This document shows positions 43,555 to 53,130 of a stretch of DNA of 64,000 bases, one piece after another. This DNA comes from Algoriphagus sp. AGSA1 (GTDB lineage: Bacteria; Bacteroidota; Bacteroidia; Cytophagales; Cyclobacteriaceae), in assembly GCF_021390545.1 (NCBI RefSeq), contig NZ_JAJUWR010000009.1, forward strand, positions 124,001 through 188,000, read 5' to 3'. The notes under the pieces are model-generated. The model was not told the DNA's origin. It did no database searches and saw nothing but the letters and a program-made list of their open reading frames with translations. Position numbers and translations under genes: made by a program. The first letter of the stretch is position 1. Every line of letters begins with the position of its first letter.

Positions 43555-46500
43555 ATGATAAATAAACCTATACTGCTAATTCTGAGAATGACAAAATATA
43601 CCTTATATGTTTTTTTGTTTCAGATGCTAGTGTTGAATGTAGCACTTGCGCACACTACTAAAGCCCAAAAAATCGATGAAGTTTTTGTGAATGTTTCGTT
43701 CAGCGAAGAAAAACTGCTCAAGGTTTTACGTGCGGTGGAAAAGCAGACCGAATTTCGTTTCACGATTCAGGAGAATGAAGAATATTTAAGTAAAAAAATA
43801 TCTGTTAGTGATCCCAAAATTTCTGTTGAGAATTTACTTAAAGTAATAGGAAGACAAACGGGGTTGAATTTTCAACAGGTCAACCGAAATATTTCCATGT
43901 GGCTTGCCTCAAGCCGAAGTGGAGCACAGCACGAAGAAATTAAACCGGTGCAGATTGACATTGCAGGAAAAGTAACGGATAGTTTCGGTGATCCTTTGCC
44001 TGGGGTGACGATCATTCTAGAAGGTTCTGCTTCTGGTACAGTCACAGATATTGATGGGGTATATACTATCTCTGCCGAACCGGGGGATGTATTGGTGTTT
44101 TCGTTTATTGGCTTCATTCAGCAAAAGATTACTGTAGCGAACCAAACCGAAATCAATGTAACAATGCGGGAGGATGAGCAGGCTCTGGAGGAAGTTGTGG
44201 TGGTGGGCTATGGAACCCAGAAGAAAAGCGATGTGACTGGTTCTGTAGTGAAAGCTAATATTGATGCCTTCAGGGAATCCCCTAACGTTAATATTGCCCA
44301 ATCCTTACAAGGTACTGTCCCGGGATTAACTATAGGACAGGTGAACAGAGCAGGTCAGAACCCTTCAATTTCTATCAGGGGAAGAACCACACTTAATGGA
44401 AATCAGGATGTTTTGATCGTGGTAGATGGTATTATTTTCACAGGAGGTCTAAATGACCTCAACCCTACTGATATTGAGTCCATTGACGTTTTGAAAGATG
44501 CCAGTAGTATGGCAATCTATGGCGCACAGGCAGCGAATGGTGTTATTTTGATCACTACGAAAAGTGGCAAAACAGAACAAAAACCTATTTTTAATTACAC
44601 TGGGACAGTTACTACTCAGACGCCCGCCAATAGGCCTGAATTATTAGATAGAGAGGGCTACCTGAACAAGGTAAGGGACCAGGACTGGGAGTTGTCTTTC
44701 TTGGCTCCTGATTATACACAGCCGAATCCGGATTACGATGTAGGGGCACGTTTTGAGCCTGTGATGCGTGACGGATACTTAGACGGAACTGAATTTGACT
44801 GGTGGGATGAGTCCACACAGACAGGTTATATTACCAACCATAACCTGAGCGTCACGGGAGCTACAGCTGAGACTTCTTACTTTATGTCCACCAGTTATAC
44901 GAAGCAGGAGGGGTTTATCATGAATGACCAATATGAGCGGATCACAGCCCGGATTAATCTAGACCATCAGATTTTGGACTGGTTTAGATTCGGAGTCCAA
45001 TCCTTTGGCTCATTTGCTGATAACTCAGGGGAAATCCCTTTGTTGGGCAATATTACCACTTTGCCTCCCACAGTGGTGCCTTGGGATGAAGAGGGGGAGA
45101 TTATCATGAATCCTGATGGCGCTCAACGTACCAATCCATTTATAGCTCCTTTATCCAATGACTTTGACAAAAACAATAACTTATTTGCGAATGTATATGC
45201 GGATATCGCTATTCCCTTTGTTAATGGATTAAATTATCGGGTCAATTTTGGTAACAATGCTTCATGGAGAAGACATTATAGAAGTAATGAATATGGCAGT
45301 GGAGGTGCCGGGGAAGCGTTTAAAAGAAATTACAACTCCTATGATTGGACGCTGGACCATATCCTGACATACAGGAAGAGATTCAGTAATAATCATGGAA
45401 TAGATGTAACCGCGGTCGTAGGCCGTCGGGAGTTGGCTCATGAAGGCACTGAGGCTAATGGATCCAACTATAACAATCTTAATCTCGGATATCATGATTT
45501 AAGCTTAGGCCAGCTCCAATTGATCCAATCCAACGCATGGCATGAAAGCTATTTATATCAAACGGCAAGGATTAATTATGACTTTGGTGGTAAATATTTG
45601 CTCACCGCTACTGTCAGGCGAGACGGGTTTTCCGGTTTTTCAGCAAACAATAAATATGGTGTCTTCCCATCTGTTGGTCTTGGATGGGTGATCAGTGAGG
45701 AATCCTTTATGGACTTGTCGTGGATGAATTATCTTAAGTTCAGGGGGTCTTACGGTACCAATGGCAATTTGACGAGCAGGTATTCTTCTTTGGCCCGGGT
45801 TAATTTGTATCCGGCCTATGTGTTTGGGAATGGCGGATCCACCGTATTCGGCCAATCAGTCAGCACGTTGTCAAATCCTGATTTGTCTTGGGAAACCACG
45901 ACAGGTTATAACTTTGGTTTGGACTTTTCCCTATTTGACAATAGAATGACAGGGACATTGGATTATTATCAAAATACTACCAATGATCTGCTTTTCAGTA
46001 TTAATATACCAGAAATTTCTGGGTTCAACAGCATTGCTACCAATGTGGGAGAAATTGCCAATAGGGGAATGGAACTTATTCTGAAGGGAGATGTGGTCAA
46101 AAGAAATCAGTTCAATTGGAATGCAAGTTTTAATATTTCCTTTAATAGAAATCGGATTGTCTCATTACTGGGTCTTGATGCGGATGGAGATGGGGTTGAA
46201 GATGATCTTGTGGCAAGTGGCTTGTTTATTGGAGAATCTATCAATACGATTTTTGATTATGAATCAGGCGGGATTATCCAACTGGGAGAAGAAGCTCCTC
46301 CGGGATTTTTTGTAGGAACTCATAGGATAGTTGACAACAACAATGACGGAATAGTTGATGCCAATGATAGAGTGGTTATTGGTAGGGAAGAGCCCGCCTT
46401 TAGTTTCGGGATTTTGAATGAACTCAAATATAAAAATTTCACCCTGAGGGTTTTTATCAATTCTATACAGGGCGGGAAGGACGGTTACATGGGATTAAAC

Positions 46501-46863
46501 AACCCCGGCTTTGGCGTGGCTGACAATGCCAGAAGAAACAATTATTTCAAGGATTACGATTATTGGACTCCTTCCAATCCGGATGCCCGCTATAGAGCTC
46601 AGGATAAGGCTCCTGGAATTGAATACCGGTATTATGGAGACAGAAGTTTCGTCCGGATACAAGATGTCACCCTAGCCTACAGGCTAAATCAGAGTACTAT
46701 AGAAAAATGGGGGTTACAGGGACTGAAAGTTTTTGCCAGTGGTAAAAACCTGGCCACATTCACTGATTGGGTAGGTTGGGATCCCGAGACAGGTAGTGGT
46801 CTTCAGATTAATGGAGTGCCTGTAATGAAGGGCGTTTCTTTTGGGGTTGATGTAAGATTTTAA
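43555..46863 (+). CDS. SusC/RagA TonB-linked outer-membrane receptor with STN domain
   Basis: A 1102-residue TonB-dependent receptor. After the signal region (residues 1-37) come an STN (secretin/TonB N-terminal) domain at about 45-118, a carboxypeptidase-like regulatory domain at about 133-205 (IAGKVTDSFGDPLPGVTIILEGSASGTVTDIDG), the VVVGYGTQKKSDVTG TonB-box/plug start, the plug to about 340 (IDVLKDASSMAIYGAQAANGVILITTK) and the barrel to the end. The STN domain contacts FecR, so this receptor both imports and signals. SusD follows after 4 bases, forming the SusCD pair. It likely imports oligosaccharides of a sulfated glycan. Confidence 0.96.
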   Translation: MINKPILLILRMTKYTLYVFLFQMLVLNVALAHTTKAQKIDEVFVNVSFSEEKLLKVLRAVEKQTEFRFTIQENEEYLSKKISVSDPKISVENLLKVIGRQTGLNFQQVNRNISMWLASSRSGAQHEEIKPVQIDIAGKVTDSFGDPLPGVTIILEGSASGTVTDIDGVYTISAEPGDVLVFSFIGFIQQKITVANQTEINVTMREDEQALEEVVVVGYGTQKKSDVTGSVVKANIDAFRESPNVNIAQSLQGTVPGLTIGQVNRAGQNPSISIRGRTTLNGNQDVLIVVDGIIFTGGLNDLNPTDIESIDVLKDASSMAIYGAQAANGVILITTKSGKTEQKPIFNYTGTVTTQTPANRPELLDREGYLNKVRDQDWELSFLAPDYTQPNPDYDVGARFEPVMRDGYLDGTEFDWWDESTQTGYITNHNLSVTGATAETSYFMSTSYTKQEGFIMNDQYERITARINLDHQILDWFRFGVQSFGSFADNSGEIPLLGNITTLPPTVVPWDEEGEIIMNPDGAQRTNPFIAPLSNDFDKNNNLFANVYADIAIPFVNGLNYRVNFGNNASWRRHYRSNEYGSGGAGEAFKRNYNSYDWTLDHILTYRKRFSNNHGIDVTAVVGRRELAHEGTEANGSNYNNLNLGYHDLSLGQLQLIQSNAWHESYLYQTARINYDFGGKYLLTATVRRDGFSGFSANNKYGVFPSVGLGWVISEESFMDLSWMNYLKFRGSYGTNGNLTSRYSSLARVNLYPAYVFGNGGSTVFGQSVSTLSNPDLSWETTTGYNFGLDFSLFDNRMTGTLDYYQNTTNDLLFSINIPEISGFNSIATNVGEIANRGMELILKGDVVKRNQFNWNASFNISFNRNRIVSLLGLDADGDGVEDDLVASGLFIGESINTIFDYESGGIIQLGEEAPPGFFVGTHRIVDNNNDGIVDANDRVVIGREEPAFSFGILNELKYKNFTLRVFINSIQGGKDGYMGLNNPGFGVADNARRNNYFKDYDYWTPSNPDARYRAQDKAPGIEYRYYGDRSFVRIQDVTLAYRLNQSTIEKWGLQGLKVFASGKNLATFTDWVGWDPETGSGLQINGVPVMKGVSFGVDVRF

Positions 46864-46867
46864 AATA

Positions 46868-48583
46868 ATGAAAGTTATGAAAACAAGTAAATATCACATA
46901 TTAATAGGCCTGATGGCAATTAGCCTTTTAGGATGTCTTGACTCAGCCCTACTTGATGAAATCCCCTTGGATTTTCCGAGTCCGGAAAATTCCTATGTTA
47001 CCGAGGCAGATTTTAACAGTGCTGTTATCGCACTTTATGACCAGTCAAGGCTGGCCTTATCGGATGGAGAACACCGTCCTTTGGATTATATCTATGGTAC
47101 TGATCTAGGCTATAATGGAGCCAACCAGCTGAATGATAGGTTCGGGTCTTACCTGGCTACTTTGCTGCCAACATCTGGACAGGCAATTTTTCACTGGAGG
47201 CAATATTACAAAGTAATAGCTGGTGCCAACGTCATCCTCAACAGACTAGATGGTTCTGAGACAAGCGACACGCATAAAAGGTTGGTAGAGGCACAGGCCA
47301 AATTGTTTCGGGGGCTCGCCTATAGAAACTTGGCGCATTTGTATGGAGGGGTGCCTATAGAACTTGAAGAAGCGCAATCCCCCAAGACCGATTATGTGAG
47401 GGCAAGTAGGGAAGAGGTATATCTACAAGCTGCAAATGACCTTGAGTTTGCTTCAGCAAATTTACCCGGGATCACCGAAGTGAGGGATGGGGAGATAAGT
47501 GACCTCGCTGCCTATCACATATTAGCAGAGGTGTATGTCTCCTTAGGGCGATGGAATGAAGCCATAGAAGCAGCCAGTGTAGTTATAGATGACCCAAACA
47601 CTTCTTTGATGACTGAAAGATTTGGCTCTATGGCAGATGAACCCGGAGATGTATATTGGGATCTTTCCAGAAGGTACAACCAAAACAGGGGAGCTGGAAA
47701 CACGGAAGGAATTTGGGTATGGCAATATGAGGTGGATGTGCCCGGGGGCGTTACTTCTTCATCTGCATTGCGTGGCCCTATGTTGGAAAGAGACCATTCG
47801 CCGAGGCCATGGAGTTTTACGGTTAGGGATCCTTCCGGAGTAGCTCCCTTTCTTCCACAAGGTGTCTCGGATAATACAGGAGGAAGGGGGATAGGTAGGT
47901 TTAGGGGGACTAACCATTTTAATTATGGTATTTGGCAATTTGACTGGGATGACATGAGAAACTCCAAGTATAATTTTATACGAGATGTTACTTTTAACAA
48001 TCCTGCTTCGGAATGGTATGGTCAAAAATTATCAGATTACAGATCGCAGTTTCGGGCTACCTTGGAAGACACAATCAGAAATTTTTACCCCTATCAGGCT
48101 AAAGTGACTACTCCGGGCCAGCATCCGACAGAGCTCTACGATGATCCTGTTTTGAAAACACTTATTTCTTCTACTGCTGGTACTACCTATAGTGACCAAT
48201 ATCATATCAGGTTGGCCGAAACTTATCTGCTAAGAGCCGAGGCATATCTGGGCAATGGGAATCCTACAGCTGCGTCGAATGATATTAATGTGGTCAGGGA
48301 TCGAGCCAAGGCCCGGTTGGTAACTGCAGGAGAGGTTGATATCGACTTTATATTGGACGAAAGAATGCGGGAATTGGGAACGGAAGAAAAGCGCAGGCTG
48401 ACATTGAACCGGTTGGGGCTGCTTTATGAGCGGACAAACAAATATTGTGAAGGCTACCCGGGTGTAGCCAATTTTGGGGTGGATGTTCAACCTTATCACA
48501 ATTTATTTCCTATCCCATTTAGTGAAATAGAAAGGAATACCGGAGCAGTCTTGGTTCAGAACCCCGGCTATGCTGCCGACTAA
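46868..48583 (+). CDS. SusD/RagB nutrient-binding outer-membrane lipoprotein
   Basis: A 571-residue lipoprotein. The lipobox is ISLLGC with Cys23 (counting from 46868; a second ATG at 46877 is also possible). The SusD N-terminal region (LLDEIPLDFPSPENSYVTEADFNSAVIALYD) and the TPR-like RagB core with YRNLAHLYGGVPIE and the C-terminal FILDERMRELGTEEKRRLTLNRLG fit the family. It caps the upstream SusC channel and binds the glycan on the cell surface. The gap to SusC is 4 bases, so the two are co-translated. Confidence 0.95.
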   Translation: MKVMKTSKYHILIGLMAISLLGCLDSALLDEIPLDFPSPENSYVTEADFNSAVIALYDQSRLALSDGEHRPLDYIYGTDLGYNGANQLNDRFGSYLATLLPTSGQAIFHWRQYYKVIAGANVILNRLDGSETSDTHKRLVEAQAKLFRGLAYRNLAHLYGGVPIELEEAQSPKTDYVRASREEVYLQAANDLEFASANLPGITEVRDGEISDLAAYHILAEVYVSLGRWNEAIEAASVVIDDPNTSLMTERFGSMADEPGDVYWDLSRRYNQNRGAGNTEGIWVWQYEVDVPGGVTSSSALRGPMLERDHSPRPWSFTVRDPSGVAPFLPQGVSDNTGGRGIGRFRGTNHFNYGIWQFDWDDMRNSKYNFIRDVTFNNPASEWYGQKLSDYRSQFRATLEDTIRNFYPYQAKVTTPGQHPTELYDDPVLKTLISSTAGTTYSDQYHIRLAETYLLRAEAYLGNGNPTAASNDINVVRDRAKARLVTAGEVDIDFILDERMRELGTEEKRRLTLNRLGLLYERTNKYCEGYPGVANFGVDVQPYHNLFPIPFSEIERNTGAVLVQNPGYAAD

Positions 48584-48682
48584 CAATAAGAAATGTACTA
48601 CAAATGGAAGAGGATTGCCTGAAAGGTGGATAAAGCATCTTGGTGATTTGCTCTTAGTTTGTGTCTTAAATGAATTTGAAAA

Positions 48683-50311
48683 ATGAAAAACCTTACGATT
48701 ATTTCAGTTATACTTATTGTAACTTGGTTTTCCGGATGTTCGCGGGATAAGGTAAAGGAGAATCCACGCCCCAACATCCTCTTTGTCATCAGTGATGATC
48801 AATCATTTGCCCATACTAGTTTTGCAGGGAGTCAGTTTGTCAATACTCCAGCATTTGATCGCGTGGCAAGGGAGGGGGTTTATTTCAAAAACTGTATTGC
48901 AGGGTCTCCCGGTTGCGCACCCTCAAGGAGCTCGATAATTACAGGAAGGCATCATTGGCAAAACGAACAATCCGGTCAGCATGCGGCACCTTGGCTGAAG
49001 AAGTATGTGCCATTTGTGGACTTGCTGGGTTCCAATGGTTATGTGACTGGGCGGACAGGTAAAGGGGTCTCTCCATTTCAATATGCAAGGGATGCAAATG
49101 ATTCTCTATGGAGGGAAACTGATGCTGCGGGAATAACCTATAGCAATATCAGTTATGAACCGGGAACAGTTGGTGATATCAGACCGTCAAGCAAAATCAG
49201 TAAACTTAATTATTTTGAGAATTTCAAGTTTTTTATGGAAAGTGTAAGAGGTGAAGAGCCTTTCTTTTTTTGGTATGGAGCCAACGAACCACATCGCGCA
49301 TATGAAGAAGGTTCTTGGAAGAGAACAGATAAAAAGTTGTCGGATGTGGTTGTTCCTGGTTTTTTTCCTGATAATGAGATAGTCAGAGGAGACCTACTTG
49401 ATTATGCTGTAGAGATAGAATGGTTTGACTATCATTTAAAGCAGATGCTTGAATATCTAGAAGAGATAGGTGAACTTGAAAATACCGTGGTAATAGTGAC
49501 TTCCGATAATGGCATGCCTTTCCCACGGGCAAAGTCCAATAGTTATGAATATGGGATCCATGTTCCATTCGCTGTACGGTATCCGAAAAACTTTCCTGGA
49601 GGCCGTGTAATTAATGATGTTATCAGTTTTTCAGACCTTGCGCCGACCATTCTGGAGCTCACTGGCACAAGTCCTGAGGGAATGATGCCGATAACCGGAA
49701 AAAGTATTTTGAATGTTTTACAGTCCAAAAAGGATGTGGGGATGGATAATTCTAGAAAATATGCTTTTTCAGGAAGGGAGCGTCATTCCTCTTCCCGCTA
49801 TCAAAACTGGGGGTACCCACAACGTTCTATCCGAAGTGAAGATTTTCTGTTGGTTTGGAATATGACCCCTGATCGCTGGCCAGCCGGTGCACCGCAGCGT
49901 ATAAAACCCAATTCGGACGGTGAGCTATTGCCAATGCACGGGATTGATGAAGAAGGGGTCCACCATTCAGAATGGGCATATACCGATATTGATGGAAGTC
50001 CTACCAAATCTTATATTATTGAGAATTGGCAAGATGAAAAGGTTAATCCGTTTTTTGGATGGGCACATAATAAGCGTCCTGAATATGAATTGTATGACGT
50101 GAAGAATGATCCGGATAACTTAAACAACCTAATAGGAGAGAGTAGCTTCTTGGCTGTTGAACAAGAGATGAAGGAAGCACTTATTCAGGAGTTGGAAAAC
50201 ACCGGAGATCCGAGAGTAGTTGGCCCTGACAAAGAAGTGTTTGACTCGTACTTGCGGTATAGCCCTATGAGGGAGTTTCCAATGCCAAGTAAAATAGATC
50301 GGTCGCTTTGA
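48683..50311 (+). CDS. Sulfatase (N-sulfoglucosamine sulfohydrolase-like), lipoprotein
   Basis: A 542-residue sulfatase of the formylglycine type. The modification motif C-x-P-S-R is at Cys78 (GSPGCAPSRSSIITGRHHW) and the metal ligands include Asp38-Asp39 (FVISDDQ) with the later SDNGMPF. A lipobox (TWFSGC, Cys19) anchors it to a membrane. The overall pattern is closest to heparan N-sulfatase-type S1 sulfatases (HHWQNEQSG, FADLAPTILELTG), but this is by eye. It is the only degradative enzyme in the SusCD locus and points to a sulfated polysaccharide or glycosaminoglycan-like substrate. Confidence 0.93.
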   Translation: MKNLTIISVILIVTWFSGCSRDKVKENPRPNILFVISDDQSFAHTSFAGSQFVNTPAFDRVAREGVYFKNCIAGSPGCAPSRSSIITGRHHWQNEQSGQHAAPWLKKYVPFVDLLGSNGYVTGRTGKGVSPFQYARDANDSLWRETDAAGITYSNISYEPGTVGDIRPSSKISKLNYFENFKFFMESVRGEEPFFFWYGANEPHRAYEEGSWKRTDKKLSDVVVPGFFPDNEIVRGDLLDYAVEIEWFDYHLKQMLEYLEEIGELENTVVIVTSDNGMPFPRAKSNSYEYGIHVPFAVRYPKNFPGGRVINDVISFSDLAPTILELTGTSPEGMMPITGKSILNVLQSKKDVGMDNSRKYAFSGRERHSSSRYQNWGYPQRSIRSEDFLLVWNMTPDRWPAGAPQRIKPNSDGELLPMHGIDEEGVHHSEWAYTDIDGSPTKSYIIENWQDEKVNPFFGWAHNKRPEYELYDVKNDPDNLNNLIGESSFLAVEQEMKEALIQELENTGDPRVVGPDKEVFDSYLRYSPMREFPMPSKIDRSL

Positions 50312-50405
50312 ATCACATGGTAGATGGGTAGCTCTCCTTTTACCCTATACTAAACAATGAGAAAATACAGGAATGTGGTAGCTCCTTTGGAATTAAACAA
50401 AATAA

Positions 50406-50447
50406 GCCTTACTGACTTGAAAAAATGTTAGTCAGTAAGGCTATTTT
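50406..50447. terminator. Terminator between sulfatase and convergent SDR gene
   Basis: Perfect 11-bp stem GCCTTACTGAC (50406-50416) with GTCAGTAAGGC (50431-50441), then TATTTTCC on the plus strand and T-rich sequence on the minus strand. It can serve both genes. Confidence 0.75.
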
Positions 50448-50509
50448 CCTAGAGTAAGATCCCTAATCGGAATTTGATAAAAAGTGCCAATCGCTACGTC
50501 AAATCCTGA

Positions 50510-51304
50510 TTACAGGATGGATTTTACCAACCCTCCCTCTACCCGGATGGCTGCTCCATTCGTTGCGGAGGCCAGTGGACTTGAATAATACACTACCGTA
50601 TCGGCTACTTCTTCCACTGTGGCGAAACGCTGGATCAGTGAGGTCGGTCTCATATCCTGGAAGAATTCCTTTTCGACCTTGTCTATGGATTTTCCGCTGG
50701 ATCCAGAAAGATCTTCGATGAATTTTCCTACGCCCCGGGATTTTGTTGGACCAGGTAAAATAGAATTTACGGTCACATCAGATCCCTTGGTCAATTCCGC
50801 CAGTCCTCTGGCTACCGCAAGCTGGGCGGTTTTGGTCATTCCGTAATGAATCATTTCCTCAGGAATAAACACGCCGGATTCGCTGGAAATGAAGATGATC
50901 CTGCCCTGGTTTTTTGAAAGCATTTTAGGGAAATATTGTCTAGCAAGCCTGATTCCACTGAGTACATTGATCTCGAAGAACCTAAACCAATCCTCATCTG
51001 GGATAAGCTCAAAGGCTTTTGGCTCGAAAATCCCTGCATTGTTGATCAAAATATCCACTTCAGGAAGTTCTTTTAACAATTTGTCCACCTCTTCCACTAT
51101 GGAGAAATCAGCAGGAATCCCGGAGACTTTGTCGCTTCCAGTTTCTCTTTTCAGTTCTTCGATGGCCTTATCAACACTTTCCTGAGATCTTCCGTTGATG
51201 ATTACTGTGGCACCTTCCAATAAGAATCTCTTTGCGATAGCATACCCGATCCCGGCAGTAGAGCCACTGATAAATGCTTTTTTGTCTTCTAATTTTAAAT
51301 CCAT
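50510..51304 (-). CDS. Short-chain dehydrogenase/reductase
   Basis: A 264-residue classical SDR. The nucleotide-binding motif is SGSTAGIG (about 13-20), NNAG is at 88-91, the catalytic Ser is at 140-141 (IFISSESG), and the active-site Tyr154 and Lys158 are in HYGMTK. The C-terminal AATN...EGG region is typical. Substrates cannot be predicted. It is read leftwards with no close co-directional partner; a Gfo/Idh/MocA gene starts about 200 bases upstream on the same strand. Confidence 0.94.
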   Translation of the reverse strand: MDLKLEDKKAFISGSTAGIGYAIAKRFLLEGATVIINGRSQESVDKAIEELKRETGSDKVSGIPADFSIVEEVDKLLKELPEVDILINNAGIFEPKAFELIPDEDWFRFFEINVLSGIRLARQYFPKMLSKNQGRIIFISSESGVFIPEEMIHYGMTKTAQLAVARGLAELTKGSDVTVNSILPGPTKSRGVGKFIEDLSGSSGKSIDKVEKEFFQDMRPTSLIQRFATVEEVADTVVYYSSPLASATNGAAIRVEGGLVKSIL

Positions 51305-51440
51305 TGGTTGTGATGATTAAAAATGTTCCGATACAATGTGGCTAAGTTCCACATGCTAGAGTAAACTAAAGTGTGGATGATAAAATTCGGACGAGGGCGA
51401 AATTCCAGAGAATTATTTTCCTTGAATTTTAAGTTTATTT

Positions 51441-51462
51441 CGGTTTGTGGAGACACAAACCG
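51441..51462. repeat. GGTTTGTG hairpin family, copy d
   Basis: CGGTTTGTG (51441-51449), loop GAGA, CACAAACCG (51454-51462), then AGGCGG. It resembles the copy at 15502, including the GGCGG tail, but with a T-A pair where that copy has C-G. Confidence 0.65.
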
Positions 51463-51516
51463 AGGCGGAAGATTGGCGGTGCTCTCTGTGCAAAACCCTG
51501 TGTCCTCCCTGGTTTC

Positions 51517-52518
51517 CTATACCTTGTTCTTCACCAGCTGATCCATTACCCAGTTTGCCCTGGCTCCGCTGACACCGGAGCTATTGCAGGTTTCAGTACC
51601 AAGTAGATCGCCTACTATGGTTTTGATCAATGGCTCCTGGATATGTTTAGGAAGGTCACAGTTGAAGTTTTCAATTCCCTTTTCATCAGTAATGAGGGTG
51701 AATTCTCCTTTTCCGAAGGTCTCAAATTGAATTGTTCCTTTACTTCCAAAGATTGTGGTTTCGTCTATTTCCGCATTTGCAGAAGAGGAGAAGCACCAAT
51801 TCCCGGTGCCCAGCACCCCGGTTTCGAACGCAAAACCACCGACGACAATATCCTCAGCTTCGTACGCCCCGGCCTGATTGGAAGCAAAACCATTTGCTTG
51901 GGTGATTTTTCCAAAGAAAAAGTCCATCAGATCCAATTGATGGGAGGCCAAGTCGAAAAAGTACCCCCCTCCGGCCAGTTCGGGATCTACCCGCCAATTC
52001 GTTTCCACTTTGGTAATCAAGGAGGCATCAAGTTTTTGTTTGAGATTGATATGTACGGTTCGGATATCACCTATGACACCTGAATCTATCAGTTCCTTGA
52101 TCTTCAGGAAGTGTGGGAGTTCCCTGCGGTAATATGCCACATAAAGTGGCACCCCGGCTTGTTCGCATGATTCGATCATTTCCAAACATTCTACATGGGT
52201 CCGGGCCATAGGTTTTTCCACATACACAGGTTTTCCCGCCGAGGCGGCAAGTTTTGCCAGTTCCAGATGTGCATGAGGAGGCGTGGCGATGTAAATGGCA
52301 TTGACTTTTGGATCACTGATTAGTTCAATCGCAGAAGTGTACCATTTGGACACTCCATGTCTTTCCGCATAGTCTTTGACTTTCGCTTCGGAGCGGCGCA
52401 TGACAGCTTCGATTTTGCTGTTTGGGATCAGGTTCATGGCTGGAGCTGATTTGATTTCACAGACATTCCCCACACCTAAAATTCCCCACCTTACTTCTTT
52501 ATCTTGGATTTTGCTCAT
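51517..52518 (-). CDS. Gfo/Idh/MocA family oxidoreductase
   Basis: A 333-residue NAD(P)-dependent sugar-type dehydrogenase. I place the start at 52518 (MSKIQDKEVRWGILGVGNV), since the 16 upstream codons are not conserved-like. The Rossmann motif GILGVGNV, the TPPHAHLELA loop and the catalytic EKP motif (VYVEKPMARTH) are present, followed by the DLASHQLDLMDFFFG segment. Members oxidise sugars, inositols or dihydrodiols. It is near the sulfatase locus and might act on a released sugar, but this is inference. Confidence 0.93.
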   Translation of the reverse strand: MSKIQDKEVRWGILGVGNVCEIKSAPAMNLIPNSKIEAVMRRSEAKVKDYAERHGVSKWYTSAIELISDPKVNAIYIATPPHAHLELAKLAASAGKPVYVEKPMARTHVECLEMIESCEQAGVPLYVAYYRRELPHFLKIKELIDSGVIGDIRTVHINLKQKLDASLITKVETNWRVDPELAGGGYFFDLASHQLDLMDFFFGKITQANGFASNQAGAYEAEDIVVGGFAFETGVLGTGNWCFSSSANAEIDETTIFGSKGTIQFETFGKGEFTLITDEKGIENFNCDLPKHIQEPLIKTIVGDLLGTETCNSSGVSGARANWVMDQLVKNKV

Positions 52519-52643
52519 AATGCTAAAATAGAGATTGCTCCTAAATCTAGACCTATTAGCTGGCATAAAATCAAGTTGAGACGGCTTGTTGGATAAGTTG
52601 AAGGAGCCTATATAGCTAATAATAGGATGTGTAGCGGCTTATG

Positions 52644-52877
52644 CTATCGTTTATGCCAGGATTTCCCTTTGTTTTTAGAGTAGAAATTACCCTTAGGGCC
52701 TTCACCTAGCAATTCCTTTCCGCCGTCGCTTAAGTCGGTGAACTCCCCAGGACTGGCGGGATTTCCCATGTAACGTTGATTCCAAGTTTCGCCCTCGTCG
52801 ATAGAAAATTCAATTTTAAGCGAGTTGGTAGGGCAGATACGAATCAGTTCTTTACCCTTTTTAATCATTTGTGCCAT
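52644..52877 (-). CDS. Small BNR-repeat-like protein
   Basis: A 77-residue protein. SLKIEFSIDEGETWNQRYMG and GNFYSKNKGKSWHKR look like two Asp-box-type (S-x-D-x-G-x-x-W) strands separated by a DLSDGGKELLG turn. No signal peptide. The family is small and uncharacterised in Bacteroidota. The gene has its own start at MAQMIKK. An out-of-frame alternative is less likely because of the two clean beta motifs. Confidence 0.65.
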   Translation of the reverse strand: MAQMIKKGKELIRICPTNSLKIEFSIDEGETWNQRYMGNPASPGEFTDLSDGGKELLGEGPKGNFYSKNKGKSWHKR

Positions 52878-53071
52878 TTATTAATTGTTTAATTCTTACC
52901 AATCTTATCATGTTTGTCCTTTGAGGAAAACATGTGAGTTGGCTATTTATGGATAAAATCCAATTTTGTGTTACTTTTTTATTAAATTTTTCTGAAAATT
53001 TACTCTCAACCGCTCTTAATCTCCACTGAAAGTAAACGAGGAGAAGGTGAATACCTATTATATTAAAATGT

Positions 53072-53107
53072 CGAAACCCGTTCAAAAATCAAATTGAACG
53101 GGTTTCG
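53072..53107. terminator. Strong terminator after the Tat-exported oxidoreductase
   Basis: Perfect 14-bp stem CGAAACCCGTTCAA (53072-53085) with TTGAACGGGTTTCG (53094-53107), loop of 8. The gene ends at 53131 on the minus strand, where ACATTTTAATAT follows the stem; on the plus strand ATTTTTTCC follows. Bidirectional function is plausible. Confidence 0.8.
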
Positions 53108-53130
53108 AATGATTTTTTCCTAAGGGTCAG

